64,000 bases of DNA, from assembly GCA_951230915.1 (NCBI GenBank), contig OX579638.1, positions 6,280,696 to 6,344,695 on the forward strand, in the 5' to 3' direction. The first letter of the stretch is position 1; each line of letters opens with the position of its first letter. The translations under genes and the position numbers were made by a program. This document shows, piece after piece, positions 49,401-60,900 of the stretch. The notes under the pieces are model-generated. The model ran no database searches, was not told where the DNA came from, and saw only the letters and a list, made by a program, of their open reading frames with translations. This stretch comes from Antitrichia curtipendula. Its lineage: Eukaryota; Streptophyta; Bryopsida; Hypnales; Leucodontaceae.

Positions 49401-50125
49401 ACGCTCACAAGAAGAGGCCAGAGACAATGGAATTCTTCTTCTGCAACGATGACGTCGAACGTTGTGTCAAAGGTACAACACGAAAGTGGGTACAGTCGAG
49501 ACCGGACATCCCAAATATATGGCCAGTGAAAATTGGGACCAACCTTTCCAAGAAGGAAATCCTTGATTTAGAGTGTGCTGGCTTCCAATTACCACAGCGC
49601 GCAGTCATCTCTCCAAGGAGACTCTTCGGGACGGTAGATTTTCCCTTTAGCCTCGCTTCATTTCCCACTCCAACTAATGCAAATGACTGTCCTAAGACCA
49701 GATCAGGTAAGTCCATCCGCAGGAACAACAATGCTCCCAACATTCAGCAGGCCAACAACTGTGCGTCCGCTCTCACCTTGAAGGGTCAGATACGTAAGGT
49801 GACGATGATTCCTCATCCAGGATATGGGTGTATTATCACCCTGGATTCTAGAGCTCCACCGAAAGTTCAACAGTACTTGATCAGCATTGGCACTTTCCCT
49901 GAATGCTCTTGTCAGAACTTCAAAGATATGGCAATAAAGTCTTTGGGTAGACATGGGAGGTGGGCAAGTTGCAAGCATCTTTATTTTATTTTTACTATTA
50001 TAGGTAGCCTAAAGTCCGGGAGAGATGCTTTTATACATGCACCAACTTTTAGCTTCAATGAAGTGAAGCATATTCTAGAAAGCGGTATCCTAGCTTATCC
50101 CATTCCAGAAGTTCACCAAATGTAA
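46449..50125 (+). pseudogene. MULE-type transposase gene, decayed
   Basis: The frame from ATG 46449 stays in register to 49040, interrupted by TAA at 47604-47606 and TAG at 47871-47873. It contains an in-frame intron 48558-48665 (donor ctg/GTAATT, acceptor gtgcag). Features in order: a FLYWCH/WRKY-GCM-like zinc-binding region (CIGHLRCDNQECEYTTRIHR, about 47280) with a second Cys/His group ending LGVHDHP (about 47540); a transposase core with CHVYNSAYCRVMTIAVCD and FKGFMADSAQTNWNAVR (about 48055-48250), the MULE DDE-like region; then, after a break in frame near 49041-49138, a C-terminal part with CSCQNF...WASCKHLYFIF (about 49900-49990), a SWIM zinc finger. This architecture matches MuDR-like transposases. 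The hydrophobic stretch at 48558-48665 is intron, not a membrane segment. No long terminal inverted repeats were identified. Confidence 0.75.
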
Positions 50126-51077
50126 TCCTTATGGAATTCATTCAAAAATGGTAGTGAGACTAAAAGGGCCACTACCAGCTTTTTGAAATCATGTGTAAAA
50201 TCTATTTGATTGTTTTGTGGAAAATATTGGTAACTAAATCTAACTATGATTAGGAATCATGATATGCATATCCCACTCCTGGGCTGTACTCTGTACTAAC
50301 CATTTAGATGGACACATTCATATTTTTGGACATTTCTAGCTATTCAAATATTTATTGTCATAATACATTGAATGCAGGTGAGCTCTAGGCTCAAGTTCAA
50401 AAATATTAATTGAGTTGCCTACGTTGAATTATGCATGCTTGGGCAAGACTGAACGTGGCCCTAGGAATTTGAGACGTGTCAACTTTCTCAAAAGTTGCTT
50501 CTGAGATGCTAAAGTCCATCTAATGCACACTTGAATCTGTAACTCCTTTTAATCTATATTGCTTCTAGCCCTCTCTTTCATCCACTTTTATTTACTCATT
50601 GGGTTTTTCTATTCTCCGTCTTCCTCCCTCAACTTCTCCCTCTCTTCCTTGAGCTCTCCGGTTCTCCCACTCTTCCTCTCCCTCTCTCATCTTCCATATT
50701 TTTTTTCCCTCACTCTCACTCTTCTTCTTCCTTGCCCTTTTTATTGGTTTAAATTCTCCCTCTCTCTGACACCTCTTCTCCCTCTTGGTCTTTGTTCCTC
50801 CCCTTCTCCAGCTTCTTGTTACTTCCATTTTTTTTTCATAGTTTTCAAATTCTCTGGGTTTTTTTTGTTCTTCGTATTGTCTCTTTTCCCAACAAAATTT
50901 TTAGTTCTCCCTCTTTCTCACACGTACTTTTTTCAATTTTTTATGGTAGTAGGTTCTTCTGAATCCACAGTAATAGGTCCCAATTTCACTAAATTTAGAT
51001 TTTTGAAAATTTGAATCACAAAAAAATTCTATTTTGCGTTAAAATTTTTTATTTTGTGATCTTTTACGACAATCCCT
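50126..51077. other. Stretch without a supported gene
   Basis: Contains a pyrimidine-rich tract (about 50565-50940, CTCCCTCTCTC-like) that generates spurious Ser/Leu/Phe-rich or Arg/Glu-rich frames on the two strands. Otherwise AT-rich. Confidence 0.5.
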
Positions 51078-51151
51078 GCTCCCCGCTCTCTTTTTCCCTG
51101 CTCCCCGCTCGCCGCTCCAGGCTCACGTACTAGCCACACTCGGGTCTAGAC
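51078..51151 (-). repeat. Terminal-repeat-like segment, right copy
   Basis: Reverse complement contains gtctagac, then ggctagtacgtgagc, then ggagcggcgagcggggagc. This mirrors 37141-37197. The two copies face each other across about 14 kb containing gene A and the MULE gene. Confidence 0.6.
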
Positions 51152-51183
51152 TTAGGGTTAGGGTTTAGGGTTTAGGGTTTAGG
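51152..51183. repeat. Interstitial telomere-like TTTAGGG run
   Basis: About four TTAGGG/TTTAGGG units in tandem, the plant-type telomere unit, followed by degenerate 'ggatttagg' words to about 51265. Shorter runs lie at about 24760 and 28285. Being internal, it is not a chromosome end. Confidence 0.8.
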
Positions 51184-51265
51184 ATCTACAACTTAGGATT
51201 TAGGACCTAGGATCCAAGGTTTTGGAGGGTTTAGGATCTACACTTTTTGGTCTAGGATTTAGGGT

Positions 51266-51497
51266 GGCAAAAAAAATTTATCATTAAGTTGGGAAAGTCC
51301 CGGAATCAAAAAAAATGTATCATTGAGTGTGCAAGTGCTTGGCACACCCGATGATACAATCCCAAAGAAGAAACCAGTTTCAAAAAAAATTTATCATTAA
51401 GTTGGGAAAGTCCCGGAATCAAAAAAAAAATGTATCATTGAGTGTGCAAGTGCTTGGCACACCCATCGATACAATCCCAAAGAAGAAGCCGGTTTTA
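51266..51497. repeat. 113-bp tandem duplication
   Basis: Two nearly identical units share tttatcattaagttgggaa, tgtatcattgagtgtgc, aagtgcttggcacaccc and gatacaatcccaaagaagaa. They differ mainly in A-run length. The short Lys-rich frame across them is an artefact. Confidence 0.88.
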
Positions 51498-51866
51498 AAA
51501 AAGCTTTGCGACTGTATGATTACATTTACATTGAGAGGTTCATTTATTAAATAAATGGCCCCATTTAAAATGATTTGAGGCCCAATGCAAGTCATGCATT
51601 TATTGTTGGGCCCAATTCACAGTTTCATGATTACCATGCTCAAGCCCACTATTCAGAATGAGGCACATTGTTCAAACCATTTTGGTTTCATCTCAGTGTT
51701 TTCTTCTTTGAGTTTGGGCTTAGCAGCAACTCATGTAGTTTAGTGCCAAACGTATTCAGTCACAGCAGTTATACGTACACACAACATGGGGAGATAATCC
51801 CATCGTGCTTGCGTTCTCAGCAGGAGGAAAGGGCGGGACCCAAGAACATTCCCAAACTGTGCAAAT

Positions 51867-52875
51867 ATGCAATCAGTCGAGAGCTTAGAGGATGACCCTC
51901 CGCATAGCCATGCAGGATTTATGGACGATGAATTCCAGGAGCCAATTCCAATGGATGGAATTCGGGAAGACCTCAAGCACCAGCTGGTCGCTGTTGCTCT
52001 CGTGCTCCAAGGTCATCATGGTGTATACAACGCGCGGTTCTTCACCGTTGTCGTTGGGCTATGCACCGCGGCATTCAAGTAGACTAGGTGTTGCAGCACA
52101 TGCCAGTTACTGACAACAAGATCTTATTAAAATGGAAGACATGGTTAGATCCATATCAGTTTCCAATGAACTTGTGTGTTGACAACAAGTAAGCGGCACA
52201 GTTCTGGGAACAACACAGGCTTGTATATGGAGGCCAACCCGACAACGAAGCATTCTCTTTAAGGTTCTACGAGCTTGCTTTGCCACATTTGTGCACAAAC
52301 TTGAGGTCGATTGGGTGGCAGAGGCAATCAAGAGGCGCAACATGCAAATGGATCAAAAAAAGCACAATCGCCACAAATTGGGTCCTGTGGCAATCCGAGA
52401 GCAACTTGCCACCTTGTGCACCATTGCCCACAGTTACACCACGACTTCCACTGGCAACAAAAGCTCGACAAAAAATTTGCATGCCTACAAAGGTTCCGCA
52501 ATAGCAGCGCATGCGGAATCAGAATTGCGCAATCTCATCAAGCTTCGTGATCAAGCATTAAGTGCACACGGTAACCTCTTGTTGGCATTGATGGAATCAA
52601 AGGAGGCATTTGCTACTTGTGGCCAAGACCAAGAAGAATTGCAGGAGTAGTATGGCACCATGATGGCCGCAGCACTGGAGCTGAAACGCAAAGGCAACCA
52701 AGCGTTGTCAATGGAGAAGTTGGTGGCGGAACAAGAGATGTTGGAGAAATTGATCAAAATGGCAGACACAAAAGACAAGGCAGAAGCATCAATACAAGCT
52801 ATTGAAGGTGAGCAGCTGGTTCTATCTTCAAGGTTGCTAAAATGTGAGCAGGGAGCAACGAGCGGTGAGCAATGA
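51867..52875 (+). pseudogene. Broken copy of the 35.7-36.8 kb coiled-coil family
   Basis: The start segment (51867-52079) ends DGIREDLKHQLVAVALVLQG then NARFFTVVVGLCTAAF before a TAG. This is colinear with LQGIPIELRERLVVLAPCLL and DEEFFHRVVGLCKEG of the gene at 35710-36770. After a frame change (about 52080) comes FWEQHRLVYGGQPDNEAFSL, matching LRIYQRVYSDSPDNKGFSQ. After a second change (about 52270) comes VDWVAEAIKRRN, matching VNWAVAIDKVTKE, then HKLGPVAIREQLATLCTI, matching LKLDPPALKQQLADIVKE, then a coiled-coil tail crossing a TAG at 52648-52650. At least two frameshifts and several stops mark it as a pseudogene. Confidence 0.65.
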
Positions 52876-52899
52876 GCGGTCACATTTGAGCAGTAAAAC

Positions 52900-53654
52900 A
52901 ATTTTTTATTATATTTTTCAGATTTCATAATCATCAATAACTACACATTTAGAAATGAGATTAAAATAAAAAATAAAAAATAAATTTAGGTCACTTATTT
53001 CATCCATTGCTTTGGATGGATGAAAATGTTGATGGATGAATGTAAATGAAAGTTGATAGATAAAAAAGAAATTGGCCTCAAGGTTTTCATGTTAAATGAA
53101 TTAGCAACATCATAAAGTATATGGATCCCTAGTTTGAAGAACTCATCCGAAGGTTTCGCGTAAAGAGGATTAAAATTAGTACAGAGGAAATGAATGGAGA
53201 TGAATGTATATGAATGGATGTGGATGAATTGTTATGGACATGATTTTGTTTGAATGAAATACATCTATTGTTCATTGCATCTGATGAGAATAAGTTTGGA
53301 TGACTGCTGAGTGCCTAGGTGGGACATTGGGACCAAAAATGCAATTGTATGTCACTTCTAAAGCATAGATTTGAGATTTACTCTATAATATTAAAAAAAA
53401 AAAAAGATAAGATTTTATTACATCTTAGCTTTCTAATCGAGGAAAATAAATATTTTCATCTCAGAATGCAATCTCTCAATTTGCCTACTTCTACTTTAGC
53501 AAACTTTAAAATACATTTCATGAAATAATATGAACAATACTATTCACACTCTCAAAATAAAAAACACTAAGTCCTTCATGAATGTCAGATGCACACTTTT
53601 TAGTTTATATTAATTTTGTAAATTTTTTTGTTCTTTGTACATAAAAAGACATGT
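52900..53654. other. AT-rich stretch with ATGAAT/GGATGAA words
   Basis: Words such as ggatgaatg and gatggatgaa recur from 53020 to 53250, giving a weak tandem character. No coding signal. Confidence 0.5.
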
Positions 53655-54450
53655 TTGAAATTATAACCTTGGGTACACTCCCCATGTCATCTAAACATAT
53701 AAAACTATTTCTTATAAATATCAGGAGTATGAAATATTCATAGATATAAATATATAAATATTTTCATATATATCTTTAAAAACTTCAAATAGAATGATTT
53801 GGTTAGAGTCTCTCAAATGACACCTCACAAAGAATGAAGAGAGAATCTATTGACGTTGGCACTAGAAAATGGCTCCTCGGTACCGAGGAGCATTTTTGGT
53901 CTTTCGAGGACCTTCATTAAAATCAGATGTCTTTGGCACCAAAATACGGATCTTCAAAATAGAGGAGGATTGCTCTAGGTTCCAAGGAGCTTTCACTTGA
54001 TTCCCAGGAGCCTTCTTGCACTTCTAAAGAAATGTCATACAATCTCTACTAACATATGCCCCTTCCCTCCAATTTAAAATGCAATCTCCATGTTATTTAA
54101 ACACGTAATTATTTCATTTAAATATCAAAGGTAGAAAATGTTTATAGGAAATATTATATAAATATTTCGAAATATATTAAAAGAAATTAAATTGGAATGG
54201 TTTGATTAGAGTCTTTAAAATGAGGTCCCTTAAAAATTCAAGGGAGAGTCCCTTGAAGTTGGCATTAAAATTTAAAAGACAGTGTCCTCATGAAGTTGGC
54301 ACTAAAAAATGGCTTCTCGGAACCAAAGAGCATCCTTTTGGCTTTGAAGGATCTTCATTAAAATCCAAAGTCTTTGGCACTAACATAAGGCTCCTTGGAA
54401 TCAAGAAGCCTTTATTGAATTCCAATGAGCCTTTATTTGATTGATTGATT
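53655..54450. repeat. Diverged tandem duplication of about 400 bp
   Basis: Two colinear halves, about 53655-54055 and 54060-54450, share the order: 'ccatgtcatctaaacat', a TATAAATATTT-rich middle, 'gagtctctcaaatgac', 'gttggcactagaaaatggct', a palindromic CTCCTCGG...CCGAGGAG or degraded form, 'aggaccttcattaaaat' and 'gtctttggcac'. The intact palindrome in the first half lies at 53873-53890. Non-coding. Confidence 0.75.
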
Positions 54451-54931
54451 CTACAGAGCCATTTTCGTGGCTTTAAAAGCGTTTCAGAAATCCAAAAACA
54501 TTAAATGGCCCTTAGTAAAAAATTGAGGATAAAGAATATTTGTACCAACAATCATGAACCACTTCATTTTGAAGTGGAATGGACTACTTTATTTTGAGTT
54601 CATTTCTGATTTTGTATTCTAGTTCTATTGCTCATGAAAAAACAAGATGGAATTCATATATATATAATTCTGTAGCATTGAAGGCATTTATAAGGATATA
54701 AAGTGATTCTATCCAAAATGGAAGAGACTAACTGCTATGTAAAATCACTTGATTTTAATTTTCCAACAAACGAAACCGTCCAAAACCCATGCTTATAGGG
54801 AATGCGGAGTTAGAAATACCAACTCCGAAGATAATACACTGCAGATGTAATCCACAAGTGTACAAGCCCTTTATTTAAATTTTTTATATAGTTACTCATT
54901 TGAAGTATCCACAAGGTACATATACTCAGCC

Positions 54932-57900
54932 TTAATTGGAATCTACTCCATCTACAATACTAATTGCATCACTGCTGTAGTCTTCCTTGCTCTCACTTTC
55001 ACAACTATCCTCCATAGCCTCCACATCCATATACTTGAAGGCCCCATTGCATAACCTTGTTCTCCGTAGTACTGCCATTGGTGAAACCTCTTTTGCAGTA
55101 GCCACAGCTATTGCTTCAGCATAAACAGGAAGAAACCATGGCATAGGTGGACTATGCAACAAGCTCACCAACCTACATAAGAAGGTACATGACAAATAAA
55201 ATCAACAACTATTGGATATAGAGACAATGATAATCAAAAATCAAACACAATGATGGTATGAAAGTTTAAACTTACGGACCGAAACGATTTTGTGCAATCC
55301 GCGTAGGGCTCTTAGCACCCTTACTAGCTGGGCTATCATCATCTTCCTCGCTTGATGATTCACGATACTTTCGCTTGGATCGAACAGAATGTGCTGTAGC
55401 CTCGGGGATGTGAAGGGGAGCAAGAATGTGCTCGAAAATTGAGGAATCTGACTCGAGCGCCACGATATGCCGGCCAGCCCTTTTGCACGCATGAATACTG
55501 GCCCCTAGTGCAGTTAAAACAAACAGTTAGGGAGAGTTTTTTATTTGAATAGGTCTAGGAACAAATAAAAAGAAATATGCAACAAATAAAGATAAGAATT
55601 TTTATAGGCTTTAGTCTTGAAGCAGTAAAAGAACCTATGGATGCATTGCAATCAAGCACTACGTCACCAGGCTTCGAAAAACTCTCGATGAGAATTTGAA
55701 GAAACAAGGGATCTTTTTTCCGAGCACCTCTCCACGGGATGCCATCTTTCTTCAGTTGACTATTGATTGTGGTGAAATTGTGCACAAGTCCTTCTCCTAT
55801 TGTACAACCATTGACAAAACCACATAATTTCGAGGCTTGATTGTCTAAAGTAAATTACCGAAGAACAGCCAGTACCACTAAAAATCCATTAAATTTTAAT
55901 GTATAAAGAGCAATCTATTTAGAAAAATCCAATCCATTAAATTTTAATGTATAAAGAGCAAGATTATTGAAACAAAATTAGTGGTACATTTCCAAAAAAA
56001 TATAACTCTGTAGCCTCCTTGAAATCGAGGAGGGTTACATCACAACATTTTTAGTCCATAATACCAATTCTGTATCCCATTAGAGTAATAATTGTAACTG
56101 AAGGTAACTAAATCATCAATGATGGTAAGCTGTAATAATTGAAGTGATTTATCCATGTAAAAGATAATATACCAGTTAAGTCTGTGCCATGCCCACTTTG
56201 TTTTTGATTATCGTCAATTGAAAAAGTTGATTCCACCTCCTTGCCTTTGTGTGAAACTCAAACATACAATACAATCCAAAAACGCTTTGTCTGTAAAAGC
56301 AACAAATACAGAAATGTATAATTATTACATGAGGTCAAGGTAACCAACTAACTAACAAATTTACAATGAAATGAAGAGTCTTAGAATGGCTAAATGTTGC
56401 TTACGGTGTGCTGGATGTTCCGGTACGAAGTCAGGCGTAACTCATTAACTCCCCACCAATCGTAGATGCACTGGAAGCTATGTATTTTGGCAAATTTGTC
56501 GACTCCACGTCGCGTCCTGGGATTGTCCGGGAGAAACAACATTATCGCCCCATTATCCTGAACCATACCACTTGCAAATTCGAAGATGGACTCTACGAAG
56601 TCGAGAGTGTAGACGTTCCATGATGGAATAGTACACGGTGGTTGTGACACATTTGGTACCGGCAAGCCATCAGGGACATCGCCAATGATGAGATCAAAGC
56701 AAGCTTCGCGTTGGCTTCGTCCACCAATTGGACGATCTCGACCTCTACCTGCCTGCTAGACATCAAAACATACTTGTTAATAAAAGAATCTTGAACACCA
56801 AGGGGAAAAAATAGAACAAGAAAACAGGCAAGCAATGAAGTGGTTACCTTTTTTGCAAAGTCAAGTATTTGGATCTGTTGAGGAGACTGCTGGTTGTTCT
56901 TTACCACGTACTCGATGGCCTCGTGGATGGAATATTGAAGAACAAGGCGACTGACATTTACGTCTGTGGATACCGAGGGGAGGGTGCTTGCAGTCTGCCA
57001 TTGTGAAGGTGCAAATACAACTGTAGATGAAGATTGGAGCACAGGAGGGCCTTGTGATGAGGCCACTGCGACAACCTCCGCTTCCACCATTGCAACATCA
57101 CCTTTATGTTCGGATGTGGCTACAGATGCTTTCTCACGTCGAGGCTTCTTTGTAGCCGGGTGTACTCTCTGGGTTTTTTTCGTCTTATTATCGGTTGGCG
57201 GCTCTGCGACTTCTTGGTCTACTTCATCGTCGGATAATTCTTCAAGAGGAGTCTTCGTACTAGCTGCCTTTTCTGTTTCTTCTTCTACAGGTGCATAAGA
57301 TCTCTTGCATTCCAAGTACCATGGACATGCAAGAAGCTCTTTGGTAGAAAAACGACAAATCTGTGAGGCAGTGAAAACACATGTAGGCAAGGTTTTGTCT
57401 ACCCATGCTCCGAATAGTTTGGGCATTGCCCTCTTGGCAATGCCTCCTTTTGGAGCTAACTCACGAAGGAAGTACCTGCAACAAAAGCAAATCATAGAAA
57501 GTCACATAATATAAGTTTGAAATGAATCCTCAAAAATCACATAGAATGAAAAACACAATTGAAATGCTGGCTAATAAAAATACCGGTATACGCATCGGAG
57601 CATAATGTGCTCCATTCCGTCTTGGCCAAGGAATGGCAAAGTACGTGAGTACTTCGAATTCTTGCCAAATAACTCATAAAAGGCGTGATCCCAAAGAATG
57701 ATTCGGTAACGCTCAATGTAGTCACCAATCCGGTCAAGGCTATCATCAGCATCCCAATTCACAATGATGCGTTCTGAAGCTATTGTTGCATTGAAGTATG
57801 TAGTAGCAGCCTCTTCTAGCTGGAAGATTTCCACGGAATTTTTCAATTTCATATACAAGTGAAAAAATGAAAGCTCACAACATGTGACTCATAGAAAGGT

Positions 57901-60900
57901 AATTACAATATATTGTCTAGTCCAAAAAAATGTAGAGAACAAGTCACCTACTCACCTCTGCCCAGAAAGTTGCCTTAGGCAACCAGTTTTTAAGTTTCTC
58001 CTCGGTTGCCACAGGAATCGGAAATCGAAGGGCCGCTCGGTTCATATAGCTTGAATTCCACCAAGACAACCAATGACTCTTATAAGCTGGCAAGACGATG
58101 GTTGCAGCTAGGTGTTGGAGCTTATCCAGAGTCATGTCCGGACGTTCGTATTTGCTCCAGTGGAGATTGATCTATAAAACAAGAGAAGAAGTAATTCATA
58201 GTCAGATTCCTATGACACGATCAAAATGATCTTCAAGTGCAACTAAATGTGACTTGAATTCAATTGAAAATGAATAACACTAATGAGACCCACCTCTTCT
58301 AGCCACCTTGTTCCATGCTTCGGATTCCCCACTGCACTGAGCTTATCAAACTCAGACCGAAAAGATTTCACTTTTGCATTGGCTGCCACTTTCATAACAT
58401 CATGCAATGCTCTTGAATCCCTCTCCTCTTCAGTTTTTCGTTCTTCATATAAACCGGCAGTCTCATCCGCAGCAGCTGACACTTCTTGCTACAAAGGATA
58501 GAAAGAAAAATTCAAATTGTATATATTTGTATCTTTCATTTATTTCAAATAGTGTTTGCATTTCTTACCCGATATAGGAACCTAATGAAGACATCGAAGG
58601 TAAGCGGATACCAAGGATAAGGTTTACCCCTACTCTCACAAGTCCAATATTCTTCTTCTGTAAGAAGGTCTTTGAAGTCTTCCAACTTCAATGATCCATA
58701 AGTGTTGATTCGATGAAGCCGGTGTACGACATTGGTCTTCACATGCGCGTTTTCCGTAGACCTAAAAAGATTTTGTGTCGAGTAAGTATAGACTATAACA
58801 AAGAGAATGAGGCATAATATAGTATGGAAAAGGTATTTTAACGCAACAATCCCAGGAAATATACTATAGAAGGGTTTTGCACACTGACCTGTATATATCA
58901 TTCATGGCATTCATCAAGATTCCTGTAACGCCTTTGGTCTCAAGGACAATAGAGTCAACCCAGATATGCCACTTTTTTTCTGAAGCATGCATATTGCTGA
59001 TGTAATTCGTCCATGCCATAAGCCGGTGATTACCGTCCCAAACAAAAAACATAAATCCGATTAGGCATGAGCGGTCCTCGTGGCTCTTCAACTGCTCTTC
59101 AAAAGCTGCATTCTCTGCAATCCAGATAGCATCCCAACCACTGGAAATCTCCTCGGTGACCATTTGAGAGAGTCCTTTGTCATTGGTTATCGATACATAC
59201 ATCACCCTATCACCTTCTCTATACTCATGCACAAACTCCGATTGAAGGCGCACAACATCTATCTGAAGTACTGGCCTCACCATTGGAAGTGAGATCATTC
59301 TACACAATGGAATCTTGAAACGACATGACTCATGTGGTTTGAATCGCAACTCTCGTATAATTGAGTTGGAGTCAACTCTTTCTTTCAGCCGCCAAGCGTC
59401 TCTTGTCTCCGCACATGTCAACAACGGTGGTCCCTGAAATTTCACAATCAATATTCCAAGTAAGTTATACAAGCGCTGAAGTTCCTAAGCTGTCCTAAAT
59501 ATAGTCATATCATATAACAAGTCAACATGCTCATAATCCTATTTGATTTACCTAGGCAATATGACAACCCAACCAATAGCCGTTTAGGTGGACTTAAACG
59601 CAGGGACATGTGGACAGGCCAAGCCTCCTTGATTTCAAGGAGCACAAAAACATCCATCTATCTAGTAGTTCAAGTGGACTTAAACGCAGGGACATGGGGA
59701 CAGGCCAAGCCTCCTTGATTTCAAGGAGCACAAAAACATCCATCTATCTAGTAGTTCAAGTGAACATAAACGCAGGGACACGTGGACAGGCCAAGCCTCC
59801 TTGATTTCAAGGAGCACAAAAACATCCATCTATCTAGTAGTTCAAGTGGACTTAAACGCCGGGACATGCGGACAGGCCAGGCCTCCTTGATTTCAAGGAG
59901 CACAAAAACATTCGTCTATCTAGTAGCTCAAGTGGACTTAAACGTAGGGACATGGGGACAGGCCAAGCCTCCTTGATTTCAAGGAGCACAAAATCATCCA
60001 TCTATCTAGTAGTTCAGGTGGACTTTAACGTTGGCACATGGGGACAAACTAAGCCTCCTCGATTTCAAGAAGCACTAAGACATCCAACTCTATCCTAGTT
60101 TAGGTGGACTTTATCGTTGGCACCTGGGGACAGGCTAAGCTTCCTCGATTTCAAGAAGCAGATTTACATCCAACTATATACTAGTTTAGGTGGACTTTAA
60201 CGTGGGCACATGGAGATAGACTAAGCCTCCTTGATTTCAAGGAGCACAGAAACATGGAACTATGTAGTAGGTGAGATGGACTATATCATAGGCACCTGGG
60301 GATAGGCTAAGCCTCCTTGATTTCAAGGAGCACAAATACATGCAACTATGAACTTGTGTAGATTTTCAATAACTTAATTTCTGTAAATTTCATGGAAAAT
60401 GATTAGTCAATTCCTCGGTAAATAATGAAGGGTTTGTAATGTAAAAGGCATCTAAAAACAACAAAAAACGCTCTTCAAAACCGAGGAGCTCTTACGTATT
60501 TCATTGTCAACCTGCAAGATCCCCGACTTCTACGGTCCAAAGTGATTTCCGTGAAATTAACGGTCTACATTAGAAATTATACTATTTGATTGAACCAAAT
60601 TTGCTTGAGTATAGGCCAGGACCAGGGTTGTCTATCCGGACGTGACGTGGGCTTTTCACGTCCGGATGTCATGACGCGTCCGTCCTGACGCGTCGGTATT
60701 GCCGTCAGCCCAAAAAAAAAAAAAAAATTTTTTTTTTTTTTGACAGCCAGTTTGGCACCCTGGAGCAAATCAGTGAACAGCCAGGTCGTCAAAAAAAAAA
60801 AAAAAAATTTTTTTTTTTTTTTTTTTTTTTGGACGGCCATCCGTCCACCGTTCAGGTCGACAATATGACCGTCCAGGTGACGGCCCGACCGTCCCAGTGG

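Noticed and set aside
50559..51014. Ser/Leu/Phe-rich membrane protein
   Set aside because: Produced by a CTCCCTCTC-type pyrimidine tract; the opposite strand gives a matching Arg/Glu-rich artefact.
51152..51183. Chromosome end
   Set aside because: The TTTAGGG run is short, interstitial and flanked by unique sequence on both sides.
42595..60360. CRISPR arrays at the 148-bp and 86-bp repeats
   Set aside because: These are contiguous tandem units without unique spacers, in a eukaryotic genome.
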